From contig CAYFOK010000001.1 of NCBI GenBank assembly GCA_964344685.1, positions 420,960 through 484,959 on the forward strand: DNA of 64,000 nucleotides, written 5' to 3'. Positions within the stretch are counted from its first letter, which is position 1. Each line of letters begins with the position of its first letter. A program made the translations under genes and the position numbers. Source of the stretch: Scalindua sp964344685. GTDB lineage: Bacteria; Planctomycetota; Brocadiia; Brocadiales; Scalinduaceae. Below, in pieces: positions 52,881-61,189 of the stretch. The notes under the pieces are model-generated. The model had not been told where the DNA came from. It saw only the letters and a program-made list of their open reading frames with translations, and searched no databases.

Positions 52881-54029
52881 ATGAAAATTGCCTTAATTAT
52901 CTATAAGTATTTGCCAACAAAGGGAGGCGGTGAAGGTTATCTCGCCAATTTCGCAGATCAGCTTGCAGAACGGGGGCATGAGGTACATATCTATGCCAGT
53001 AAATGGGAGAGTAACAATGATAAGATGCACTATCACACGATTCCTTCCATAAGGTATCCTAAATTTCTTAAAGATATTTCATTTGTAATAAACAGCTATA
53101 ATAGAATGGCAAAAAGTGATTACGATATTGTTCATGTTGTCGGCAGGGCTCTGGGAATGAACGTATTTAATCCGCACTGCGGAGTTGAAAAAGCATGGCT
53201 GAAACAGAATTACCTGTCAACAAGTTGCCCTCTTTACAGGACTTTAAAACAGATAGCTGGTTTCTTCAGTCTCAGGCAGAATTTTATCTTATGGCTGGAC
53301 AGAAAACAGTATACGGGTAAAGGCGTTTCCAGGATTATCGCCATATCAGATATGATAAAGAGTGATATCGTCAAATACCATAATATAGATCCTCAAAAGA
53401 TAGAAGTAGTCTATAATGGTGTAGACCTCAAGAGATTCAATCCGGAAAACAAAATTAAATACAGAAAAGTTATGAGGGAGAAACTGTCTCTGGGAGAAGA
53501 ACTTGTTATTCTGTACATCAGTAACAACTTCCGGTTGAAGGGTCTTCTTACTCTGGTAAAGGCACTGGGCGAGCTTAAAAAATCCGGAAAGGATTTTAAA
53601 GCCCTTATAGTAGGAAGAGGAAAAGAGTCTCCATATCGTAAACTTGCTGAAAAACTGGGTTGCCTGGAAAATTTGATGTTCTTAGGCCATGTAAACGAGA
53701 TAGAAAAGTATTACGCGGCATCAGATCTTTATGTGCATCCAACATTTTACGACTCATGTTCGCTTGTTACCACTGAATCTCTGGCAAGCGGCCTGCCGGT
53801 GATTACTACAATATTTGATGGTGCAAGCGGGATAATGGAAGATGGCAAGGACGGCTTTGTTATAAGAGATCCGGAGGATTACGGGACATTGGCAGAAAAG
53901 ATATCTATATTCTTCGATGCTGAGTTCAGAGAAAAGGCATCCATTGCAGCGAGAGAAAAAGCAGAAAAATTTCCGGCAGAGAAAAACTGTGAACAAATTT
54001 TAGAAATATATAAAGAGGTGGTGGCATAA
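52881..54029 (+). CDS. Glycosyltransferase family 4
   Basis: About 382 residues. MKIALIIYKYLPTKGGGEGY has the glycine-rich acceptor loop; LVILYISNNFRLKGLLTLVK begins the donor domain and SLVTTESLASGLPVITTIFD binds the nucleotide sugar. The layout and HVVGRALGMNVFNPHCGVEK resemble WaaG-like LPS core glucosyltransferases, which fits the neighbouring heptosyltransferase. The ATG at 52881 is preferred over a TTG three codons earlier. Confidence 0.9.
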   Translation: MKIALIIYKYLPTKGGGEGYLANFADQLAERGHEVHIYASKWESNNDKMHYHTIPSIRYPKFLKDISFVINSYNRMAKSDYDIVHVVGRALGMNVFNPHCGVEKAWLKQNYLSTSCPLYRTLKQIAGFFSLRQNFILWLDRKQYTGKGVSRIIAISDMIKSDIVKYHNIDPQKIEVVYNGVDLKRFNPENKIKYRKVMREKLSLGEELVILYISNNFRLKGLLTLVKALGELKKSGKDFKALIVGRGKESPYRKLAEKLGCLENLMFLGHVNEIEKYYAASDLYVHPTFYDSCSLVTTESLASGLPVITTIFDGASGIMEDGKDGFVIRDPEDYGTLAEKISIFFDAEFREKASIAAREKAEKFPAEKNCEQILEIYKEVVA

Positions 54030-54033
54030 TTAC

Positions 54034-55020
54034 ATGAAGATACTATTCCTGGTTCAAGGCCTCGATGTGGCGGCAAGCAGGTACAGGGTGCTTCAATATC
54101 TTCCATATCTCAAGGAGCATGGAATCGAGGCATCCGTTCAGCGTTTTCCGAAAGGGTTCTTTGCCAAGTTGAAGGTATTCAAGAGTGTAAACCAATACGA
54201 TATTCTGTTTATACAGCGAAAGAGATTTCCCGTTCTCTGGCTCAGGCTCATAAGGAAGAACGCAAGAAGAATCGTTTATGACTTTGATGACTCTGTAATG
54301 TACCGTAATTCCAAGTATGTCAGCAATGAATCAAAAACGCGGGTTAAAATGTTTAAAAATATGGTTAACGCTTCTGACCACGTTATAGCGGGAAATGAAT
54401 ATTTACAGAATAATACTACGCCGTATACGCAGGATGTGACAATTATACCATCCCCTATCGACATGTCTTCCTATCCTCAAAAGAGATATTCGAAAGAAAG
54501 TGACAACATTACCCTGGGCTGGGTAGGTGCTCATGGAAGTATTCATTATCTGAAGAAGATGAAACCCATATTTGAAGCTCTTGGCAAAAAGAATGATAAA
54601 TTAAGGCTCAAGATTATATGTGATACTTTTTTTGATTGCGAAAATATGGTTGTGGAAAAAAAACAGTGGAGTGAGAAGGACGAAGTTGCAGACATTCAAA
54701 GTTTTGATATAGGGCTGATGCCGCTTATGGATGATCCATGGTCACATGGGAAATGCGGGTTGAAGGTATTGCAGTGTCTTGCAACAGGAGTTCCGGTAGT
54801 CTGCAGTCCGGCAGGGATCAACAGGGAGATCGTTAAGGACGGTGTACACGGTTTCTGGGCAAATTCTCAGGAAGAGTGGATAGAAAAACTTGAAATCCTT
54901 ATAAATGACCATGAGCTGCGAAGAAAAATGGGAATGGCAGGGAGGGAGAGAGTTATTGAGCATTATTCGCTCAAGGCAAATGCGCCAAGGATGCTTAAAA
55001 TATTTCAGCAATTAATTTAG
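54034..55020 (+). CDS. Glycosyltransferase, GT-B type
   Basis: A 328-residue protein. KILFLVQGLDVAASRYRVLQ begins the first domain, RRIVYDFDDSVMYRN is a conserved segment of this GT1/4-like group, and GKCGLKVLQCLATGVPVVCS binds the donor. It is shorter than most family 4 enzymes. It starts 4 bases after the previous gene and ends one base before the heptosyltransferase, so all three are co-translated. Confidence 0.88.
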   Translation: MKILFLVQGLDVAASRYRVLQYLPYLKEHGIEASVQRFPKGFFAKLKVFKSVNQYDILFIQRKRFPVLWLRLIRKNARRIVYDFDDSVMYRNSKYVSNESKTRVKMFKNMVNASDHVIAGNEYLQNNTTPYTQDVTIIPSPIDMSSYPQKRYSKESDNITLGWVGAHGSIHYLKKMKPIFEALGKKNDKLRLKIICDTFFDCENMVVEKKQWSEKDEVADIQSFDIGLMPLMDDPWSHGKCGLKVLQCLATGVPVVCSPAGINREIVKDGVHGFWANSQEEWIEKLEILINDHELRRKMGMAGRERVIEHYSLKANAPRMLKIFQQLI

Positions 55021-55021
55021 T

Positions 55022-56125
55022 ATGGAACAGATAATTATAGCAAGAAAAATAGTGGTCAGGGCTCCCAACTGGGTTGGTGATGTTGTGATGGCAACGCCCG
55101 CATTCCGGTGCATCAGAGAAAACTTTCCAGGTTCACACATAACGTTACTGATTAAGAGAAATTTGAGAGGAATAGTAGATGGTTCTCCCTGGTTTGATGA
55201 GGTTATCGAACTGGAACCTAAGGCCGGAAAGAGTAAGAACGGATTTGCTTTTCCGGTAAAGGTTTGCGGTGGTAATACGAAGGAATATGCAGGACTAATT
55301 CGTAAAATAAGCCGTGAGCGGTTCGACCTGGGTTTTCTATTCCCTAATTCGTTCAGTTCCGCCCTTATGTTATGGTTAGGTGGAGTAAGAAGGCGCATTG
55401 GGTACTGTCGTGATGCACGTTATCTCTTATTGACCGATCCCATAGCGAGGCCAAGCGAAGATGGAAAATTTCTGCCGACATATATGGGCGATTATTATTT
55501 AAAGTTATGTACTCAACTTGGCTGCGAGGTAACTTCCGGAAAACCTGAGCTGTTTATTTCCAAAGAATGTGAAGAAAAAGCAAATGAGATATTGAAGAAA
55601 TATGATATCGACAAAAAACCTTTCATACTGATGAACCCCGGTGCATCCTACGGCTCGTCGAAACTCTGGACGGCAGAGGGATTTGCCAGGACAGCAGATC
55701 TGTTAAAGGAGGTTGTTGACTGCAATATCGTCCTCACCTCGGGCCCCGGTGAGACAGAACTTGCTGATGATATTGAAAAACTTTCAAAGTCAGGCCTGAT
55801 CAACCTTTCAAGGGCTGCAATCTCCCTGGATGTTTTTAAAGTGATTGTAAAGCGATGCAAGCTTTTAGTAGCGTTGGACTCAGGGCCGAGGCATTATGCG
55901 GTAGCCCTGAACCGGCCTGTAGTTGTACTGATGGGCCCTAATGATCCCAGGTATACTGAATCAGAATATGAGACAGGTAAGGTAATAAGGGAAGATGTAG
56001 AATGCTCACCATGCCAGCTCAAGACGTGTCCCATAGATCGGCGCTGTATGACCATGATAACGGCGGAGAAGGTTGTACAGGCATGTGTCGATATTTTAGG
56101 GCATCAGGGAAAAGAACAAAACTAA
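55022..56125 (+). CDS. waaF: Lipopolysaccharide heptosyltransferase II (GT9)
   Basis: A 367-residue GT9 enzyme. IVVRAPNWVGDVVMATPAFR is the N-terminal signature, LMNPGASYGSSKLWTAEGFA and ALDSGPRHYAVALNRPVVVL form the ADP-heptose site, and VECSPCQLKTCPIDRRCM matches WaaF. It adds the second heptose of the LPS inner core from ADP-L-glycero-D-manno-heptose. Its presence argues for a conventional heptose-bearing core in this organism. No waaC is in the window. Confidence 0.92.
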   Translation: MEQIIIARKIVVRAPNWVGDVVMATPAFRCIRENFPGSHITLLIKRNLRGIVDGSPWFDEVIELEPKAGKSKNGFAFPVKVCGGNTKEYAGLIRKISRERFDLGFLFPNSFSSALMLWLGGVRRRIGYCRDARYLLLTDPIARPSEDGKFLPTYMGDYYLKLCTQLGCEVTSGKPELFISKECEEKANEILKKYDIDKKPFILMNPGASYGSSKLWTAEGFARTADLLKEVVDCNIVLTSGPGETELADDIEKLSKSGLINLSRAAISLDVFKVIVKRCKLLVALDSGPRHYAVALNRPVVVLMGPNDPRYTESEYETGKVIREDVECSPCQLKTCPIDRRCMTMITAEKVVQACVDILGHQGKEQN

Positions 56126-56262
56126 GAAACCACAAAATCACTTCATTAACGTTTCTTAATCTTTCCTTCATCATATCTTAATATTTTGAAAATATGTTTT
56201 TAGCTGTCATTTTAAAACTTGTTATGGGTTTCAATGATAACTGATAAATATTCACAAGGTAA

Positions 56263-57099
56263 ATGAAACAACTAACGTTTACATCTCAGCCACTTCCTTA
56301 CACCATGGGTAATGGAGGCGATCTAATAAAACATGGCCTTTTAGCTGAATTTACAAACTGGCACTGCAGAGAAATCACCCATAGCCTTACATATTACGAC
56401 CCTTTTGGCGGTCGTCCCTGGCAGGAGCCAATTCATGATGCTGTTTCTAAAAGGCTAAAGGCACTTGATGTATGCCCACTGAAAGCGGTTCAATCAATGC
56501 ATTCGGGAAAATATCTTGGTAGCGGGCATATCGTGTCTCAAATAAGTGAACAATACGGAAATAGAATTGAAGTTTTTTCATCAGACAAAGATTCTGCCGC
56601 CAGACATGATCTTGAAGCCAGTGGGTTAAATATGATCAGGTTGAGAGGATTCAATCCGGAAGATGGATTGTCAATTCTTCAAAGCAGTATCGACAATAGT
56701 AAATATACTCTGATGTTAATTGATCCATTTTATGATCTTGAAAATATAAACAAAAACATATTGAGCAAAATCACACAGAAAGTAAAAATTGGAAATACTT
56801 CAATTGCCTTGTTTATATTGTATTGTGATGCAGAAATCAATCATTGGTATCAATTCAAAGAGATACAAGAGTCCTCAATAAAAGGAAACATTAATTGTAT
56901 TTCTCTTCAGTGTGAAGCAATAGAAAATTCTATAATCTGCGGTGAGTCAAAATTTCACTCATCCATTATACTTTACACTCACATGAATTATCCAATAGAC
57001 AAACTGAACATTCTTTCTGAAAACATAGCTAAATACTCAAGAAACCTTACAAAAACAATAGGCTTTCCTATTAGATCTGGTAGTCAGATCATCTCATAG
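56263..57099 (+). CDS. RlmJ-like methyltransferase-fold protein
   Basis: A 278-residue protein. Its order of motifs follows RlmJ, the 23S rRNA A2030 N6-methyltransferase: MGNGGDLIKHGLLAEF (like GNHADVLKH), YYDPFGGRPW in place of the SAM loop, YLGSGHIVSQI, EVFSSDKDSAARHDLE, and LMLIDPFYDLENI where RlmJ has DPPY. Both SAM-binding and catalytic motifs deviate, so it may act on another substrate or be inactive. It stands alone at the edge of the glycan island. The family link is by pattern and needs a profile search. Confidence 0.6.
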   Translation: MKQLTFTSQPLPYTMGNGGDLIKHGLLAEFTNWHCREITHSLTYYDPFGGRPWQEPIHDAVSKRLKALDVCPLKAVQSMHSGKYLGSGHIVSQISEQYGNRIEVFSSDKDSAARHDLEASGLNMIRLRGFNPEDGLSILQSSIDNSKYTLMLIDPFYDLENINKNILSKITQKVKIGNTSIALFILYCDAEINHWYQFKEIQESSIKGNINCISLQCEAIENSIICGESKFHSSIILYTHMNYPIDKLNILSENIAKYSRNLTKTIGFPIRSGSQIIS

Positions 57100-57276
57100 G
57101 AATGTATATTAGTCTGGTTGTAATATTCAAAAATTTAGATATAATCAATTGAAACTGACAGAGCAAGAAGTCGGTTTGATTATAAACTTTTCGGTGAAAT
57201 AGTAGATTCAAACTTTTTTTTTAAAGATCTGTGTTCAATCCGTGTTTATCAGTGGCTGGATTCAAATCTGATGATT

Positions 57277-57852
57277 TCAATATCCAATCCTCTTTATCAG
57301 AAACTGTGCTTCCTTACGAATTGTAGTTACGCTCCCGTCATCCGACCCGGTTTTATATGTATCGATGTAGCTACCTGTTTTTGATGGTTCATAGCCTGAT
57401 CGTATGTATAAATTTGCTTCCGGGGTGGTATTTGAATATGTTCCAAGGCCGATGAGCAGACACCCTCTTTTGAGTGCTTCGTTCTCACACTCCCTGATGA
57501 TTGCGGTAGCGATTCCCTGTGACCTAAACTCTTTTAACACTCTCAGACGGTAGATTTCAGGACAATCCGGATACTCATTCCTCACTGACTCTTCTCTCGG
57601 TCCCAGCCACCTGACTAATGCATGCCCGACAGGATTACCGTTAATCCAGGCAACAAAAAAGGAGATATTGGACAACGACTGATCGTGAAGATCGTCGGCA
57701 TGAGTGCGTCCAAACTCACTCTTGAATGTGCAGTCCATTTTGTCCAGATCCGCCTTTTCGATTTGACGTATTGTAAGCTCAGACAGTTTATTCATACTGT
57801 TGGATATGTATTCATCCCTTTTTGATCTCATAACGTTATATAAATAGGGCAA
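57277..57852 (-). CDS. GNAT-family N-acetyltransferase
   Basis: A 191-residue acetyl-CoA-dependent acyltransferase. VAWINGNPVGHALVRWLG, then RLRVLKEFRSQGIATAIIRE (the pyrophosphate-binding Q/RxxGxA) and a final ANLYIRSGYEPSKTGSY are the hallmarks. Substrate unknown. The first 19 residues are uncertain; Met at 57831 or 57795 may be the start. It is convergent with the RlmJ-like gene. Confidence 0.85.
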   Translation of the reverse strand: MPYLYNVMRSKRDEYISNSMNKLSELTIRQIEKADLDKMDCTFKSEFGRTHADDLHDQSLSNISFFVAWINGNPVGHALVRWLGPREESVRNEYPDCPEIYRLRVLKEFRSQGIATAIIRECENEALKRGCLLIGLGTYSNTTPEANLYIRSGYEPSKTGSYIDTYKTGSDDGSVTTIRKEAQFLIKRIGY

Positions 57853-57898
57853 TAAAACGTTTTTACTTACTGAATCCGAAAGATACAGAATTCATAGT

Positions 57899-58084
57899 TT
57901 AATTAAACTCTCTTATTATCTCATCGTGTTCTTCCCACAAATGGCGGTATGATGTTGAATCACGTAATTTGTCAGCAAGCACGCCAGGTTTACTATCAGC
58001 ATGTCTTGTAGGGTAGTAGGAACAGCCACTTATAATAGATAGAAGAGAAAAAAGAAAGATTGATAGATTAAGTATCTCTTTCAT
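57899..58084 (-). CDS. Small predicted lipoprotein
   Basis: A 61-residue protein with a clean lipoprotein signal (LNLSIFLFSLLSIISGC) and a mature part of about 42 residues (YYPTRHADSKPGVLADKLRD ...). Clear lipobox and codon usage support it, though no ribosome binding site is obvious. It lies 46 bases upstream of the GNAT gene on the same strand. Confidence 0.55.
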   Translation of the reverse strand: MKEILNLSIFLFSLLSIISGCSYYPTRHADSKPGVLADKLRDSTSYRHLWEEHDEIIREFN

Positions 58085-58439
58085 ATTATTACGAACTAAT
58101 ATATAAATATACAGATGTCACTTGCTTCAAATACTATACTTATGATTTATATTACTTCAAATCAATATTCAAGTGAAATTTCGAGGAAGCTGAGGAATAC
58201 TTAATAGATTATTAACCACCCCATTTCCCCTCCTTCGTATGGAGGGGATTAGAGGTTGGTTTTCCCTGGTTTATTGATAACGTGTTGTTTTTTCTTGATT
58301 TAGACATTTCTTAAAGTTATTCTTAACTTGAGTTTAAGTCTTATAACTAGTTAATGTTGCTTAACGTTAAACAGAAACTTCCACAACTTTAGATCACTTC
58401 AAACTTTAGGCACTTTTAGCTTATTTAAGTAATAATGCT
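58085..58439. other. Divergent spacer with a palindromic repeat
   Basis: AT-rich spacer between the small lipoprotein and LPS kinase genes. It carries one copy of the repeat listed at 58214-58264 and presumably promoters for both sides. No gene is seen. Confidence 0.45.
58214..58264. repeat. Palindromic repeat (CCCCTCC...GGAGGGG), intergenic copy
   Basis: AACCACCCCATTTCCCCTCC followed by TTCGTATGGAGGGGATTAGA GGTTGG. The core CCCCTCC-TTCGTAT-GGAGGGG folds as a hairpin. The same element occurs at 59748-59793 inside a coding region. Confidence 0.75.
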
Positions 58440-60245
58440 ATGTCTATAAAAACGATTAAGAATGGAACTGAGTGGACTGTAAGGGATGGGTACGAAAGGG
58501 TTCTGGACAGCTTTAACACTGACGATCTCCTTTCAGACATGGACGGTAAGCGTTATAAATTAGTAAAGAAAAACAGGGTGCGCTCTGTCATCTCAATGCA
58601 GGGCTCTGATATAAATGAAAATGGAATTTACATTAAACATTTCAAGAGAGGTGGCTGTCGGGATTATATAAAGTACCTGTTTGTACCAACCAGGGCCAGG
58701 ACGGAGTGGGAGGTTGGGAATGCTCTGCTGAGTAAAGATATCAATACCGCTCTGCCGCTTGCGATTTCTGAGAGAAAAAGCTGTCTCTTTATGGTTACTG
58801 AGACGGTTGCAAACAGTGAAGATCTCATGGAATTCTGCCATGCGAATTATGAAGGTATCCTGTCAGCAGGGAAAGAGTCTGAAAAAAAAGCTCTGCTGGA
58901 CAAACTGGCACTGTTTATAAGGGATATTCATGAAAAGGGGTTCTGCCACTACGATCTTCACGCAGGTAATATATTGATTAAATTCAAGAAGGAACAGAAT
59001 GTTACTGGTTATGATCTGTACTTAATGGACCTTCATCGCGTAAAGATATTTAAAAGTGTATCAATCAACAAGAGAATTCATAATCTTGCACAGATTTTTA
59101 ACTCATTGTCATCAATATTGTCAAGTGCCGACAAACTGGATTTTGTCAGATTGTATGGGGTTAATGCGCTTGGTAATGTCACGGATGAAAATGACCTGGT
59201 ACGGGAAATAGATGAACAATCCATAAGGATAAGGAACACCCATTATCGAAGCAGGCTGAAAAGATGTCTGAAAGAGAGCAGTGCCTTTTCAAGGAAAAGT
59301 TTTGCGGGGATGAAGATGTTTTTCAGGAAAGGTTATAATACTGACAGTATGCAAAAACTGATAGATAAGCACAACAGTGCATTGGCTGATAATAATAGTG
59401 CCGTAATAATGAAAAGAGACTCTAAAACGGTATTAACAAGCCACACTTTTAAAGATAAAACAGTTTCAAATGTTGTAGTAAAACAATATAAGGCTGGATG
59501 TGCCGGTTGCCTTGTTAAAAATATCTTCCGCGGTTCTGCAGGAAGGAAGGCGTGGGTTGCCGGCAACGGTTTGAGGGTATACGGCTTCAACACTCCTTTG
59601 CCGCTGACTTTAATAGAGAAGAGAATATCAGGGATTACTACAGATAGTTATTTAATAATGGAAGAGGTAAAGGATAGCCTTGAGATGGATAGATACATAT
59701 TGAAGAATTTCGACAAACGATTAGAAACTAACCGATATAAAAAGGATAACCACCCCATATCCCCTCCTTCGCAAGGAGGGGAAAAAGGGGAGGTAAATAA
59801 TGTTGACAAAATTCCACCTGATAATGATCAGTCACAGCATTCACTACGTGAAAAGATTAAAAAGAAAAGGGAATTGATAAGTGACTTTGCAAAGACTTTG
59901 GGCAGGATGCACAACCATAACATCTTCCATCATGACTTGAAGACGTGTAATATCATGGTGAAAGAGGATGGTGAGACGTTCGACTTCACATTTCTGGATT
60001 TTGACAAGGTCTCATTTAATGAAGAGATATCTGTTAGAAAAAGAGTGAAAAACCTGGTACAGATTAATCTCTCCACACCGAGACTGTTTACGTTAGCGGA
60101 TAGATTAAGATTCTTAAATGAGTACCTGGCTCAATGTAATATTGCCAATGAAAAGAAGAACATACTAAGAGAAGTAATAAGCCTCAGCAAGACAGAAAAA
60201 ATACTCTACGTATCATTTCAGGGAGATGTGACAGAAGATTGGTAG
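58440..60245 (+). CDS. Double-domain WaaP/Kdo-kinase-like LPS kinase
   Basis: A 601-residue protein with two kinase-fold halves of the lipopolysaccharide kinase (WaaP/KdkA) family. Half 1 has IYIKHFKRGGCRDYIKYLF and the catalytic loop HYDLHAGNILI (Asp172, Asn177) with YLMDLHRVKIF. Half 2 has VVVKQYKAGCAGCLVKNIF, then FHHDLKTCNIMV and FLDFDKVSF. Members phosphorylate heptose or Kdo in the LPS core, which suits the neighbouring heptosyltransferase. Residues 437-452 (NHPISPPSQGGEKGEV) derive from a palindromic repeat inserted in frame in the second half. No clear ribosome binding site; it overlaps the next gene by 7 bases. Confidence 0.82.
   Translation: MSIKTIKNGTEWTVRDGYERVLDSFNTDDLLSDMDGKRYKLVKKNRVRSVISMQGSDINENGIYIKHFKRGGCRDYIKYLFVPTRARTEWEVGNALLSKDINTALPLAISERKSCLFMVTETVANSEDLMEFCHANYEGILSAGKESEKKALLDKLALFIRDIHEKGFCHYDLHAGNILIKFKKEQNVTGYDLYLMDLHRVKIFKSVSINKRIHNLAQIFNSLSSILSSADKLDFVRLYGVNALGNVTDENDLVREIDEQSIRIRNTHYRSRLKRCLKESSAFSRKSFAGMKMFFRKGYNTDSMQKLIDKHNSALADNNSAVIMKRDSKTVLTSHTFKDKTVSNVVVKQYKAGCAGCLVKNIFRGSAGRKAWVAGNGLRVYGFNTPLPLTLIEKRISGITTDSYLIMEEVKDSLEMDRYILKNFDKRLETNRYKKDNHPISPPSQGGEKGEVNNVDKIPPDNDQSQHSLREKIKKKRELISDFAKTLGRMHNHNIFHHDLKTCNIMVKEDGETFDFTFLDFDKVSFNEEISVRKRVKNLVQINLSTPRLFTLADRLRFLNEYLAQCNIANEKKNILREVISLSKTEKILYVSFQGDVTEDW
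59748..59793. repeat. Palindromic repeat inserted in frame in the LPS kinase gene
   Basis: AACCACCCCATATCCCCTCC then TTCGCAAGGAGGGGAAAAAG GGGAGG; the stem CCCCTCCTT-CGC-AAGGAGGGG has nine perfect pairs. It shares its first 25 bases almost exactly with 58214-58264. It adds 16 residues to the kinase without breaking the frame. Confidence 0.8.
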
Positions 60246-61186
60246 ATATATCCTTCATAATTGTAAACTGGAATACCCGCGATATCCTGATGGATTGTCT
60301 GAACTCTATTTATAAGACGGTAACGGATATTGAGAGCGAGATATATGTAGTTGATAACAATTCAACAGACGGAAGCCAGGCAGAGGTAAAAGAGAAATTC
60401 CCAGATGTAAAGCTTATGGAAAACGAGACAAATACCGGATTTGCTCACGCAAATAATCAGGCTCTAAAATTAATGCAGGGTAATTTTGCAGTACTCCTCA
60501 ACTCAGATGCTGTCCTGAAGGAGAACTCTATAAAGAAACTGTTAACATTTATATCAGATAATCCCGGTGTTGGAATAGCGGGTGTTCAGCTTTTAAACGA
60601 TGACGGTTCCAGGCAAAACTCAATAGACAACTTTCCATCCCTGGAAACAGAAATATTTAATAAAAGCATTCTCCGTCTCATCCTTCCAAAAAAATATCCG
60701 GGTAAGAACGTAAGTTATAAAGATCCGATTGAAGTGGATTCTGTAATAGGTGCATGTATGATTGTCAGGAAAGAGGCGATTGACGAGGTAGGGGATTTAG
60801 ATGAAGATTATTTTATTTTTCTCGAAGAGACTGACTGGTGCTTCAGGATGTATAAAAAAGGGTGGAAGGTCTATCATGTTCCGGATGCAGAGGTCTTTCA
60901 CCTTTCAGGCCACAGCAAGAAAAAAAATCCCTGGAGATCTCAGATTGAATATTACAAGTCTCTGTACCTGTTTTTCAGAAAGAACAGAACCCCGGCTTCT
61001 TACCTGGCACTGCGAATCCTGAAGCCGTGCAAGATTTCAATCAACCTTATGTTGAACATTTTAGGAAATCTGATAACGATGTTTCAAAGTGAAGGACTTA
61101 GAAGCAGGTTACTGAAGTACTATAAACTGTCTGTATGGCACTTGCTCATGTGTCCGGATAAAATGGGCATTCAGAAAAAAAAATAA
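60239..61186 (+). CDS. Rhamnosyltransferase-like GT2
   Basis: A 315-residue GT2. ISFIIVNWNTRDILMDCLNS and YVVDNNSTDGSQAEVK bind nucleotide sugar, NTGFAHANNQALKLMQGNFA and LLNSDAVLKENSI hold the metal site, and DEDYFIFLEETDWCFRMYKK is the base motif of WbbL-type rhamnosyltransferases. It starts with a TTG overlapping the kinase stop, so the two are coupled. A C-terminal amphipathic part may touch the membrane. Confidence 0.9.
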   Translation: MVDISFIIVNWNTRDILMDCLNSIYKTVTDIESEIYVVDNNSTDGSQAEVKEKFPDVKLMENETNTGFAHANNQALKLMQGNFAVLLNSDAVLKENSIKKLLTFISDNPGVGIAGVQLLNDDGSRQNSIDNFPSLETEIFNKSILRLILPKKYPGKNVSYKDPIEVDSVIGACMIVRKEAIDEVGDLDEDYFIFLEETDWCFRMYKKGWKVYHVPDAEVFHLSGHSKKKNPWRSQIEYYKSLYLFFRKNRTPASYLALRILKPCKISINLMLNILGNLITMFQSEGLRSRLLKYYKLSVWHLLMCPDKMGIQKKK

Positions 61187-61189
61187 TAA

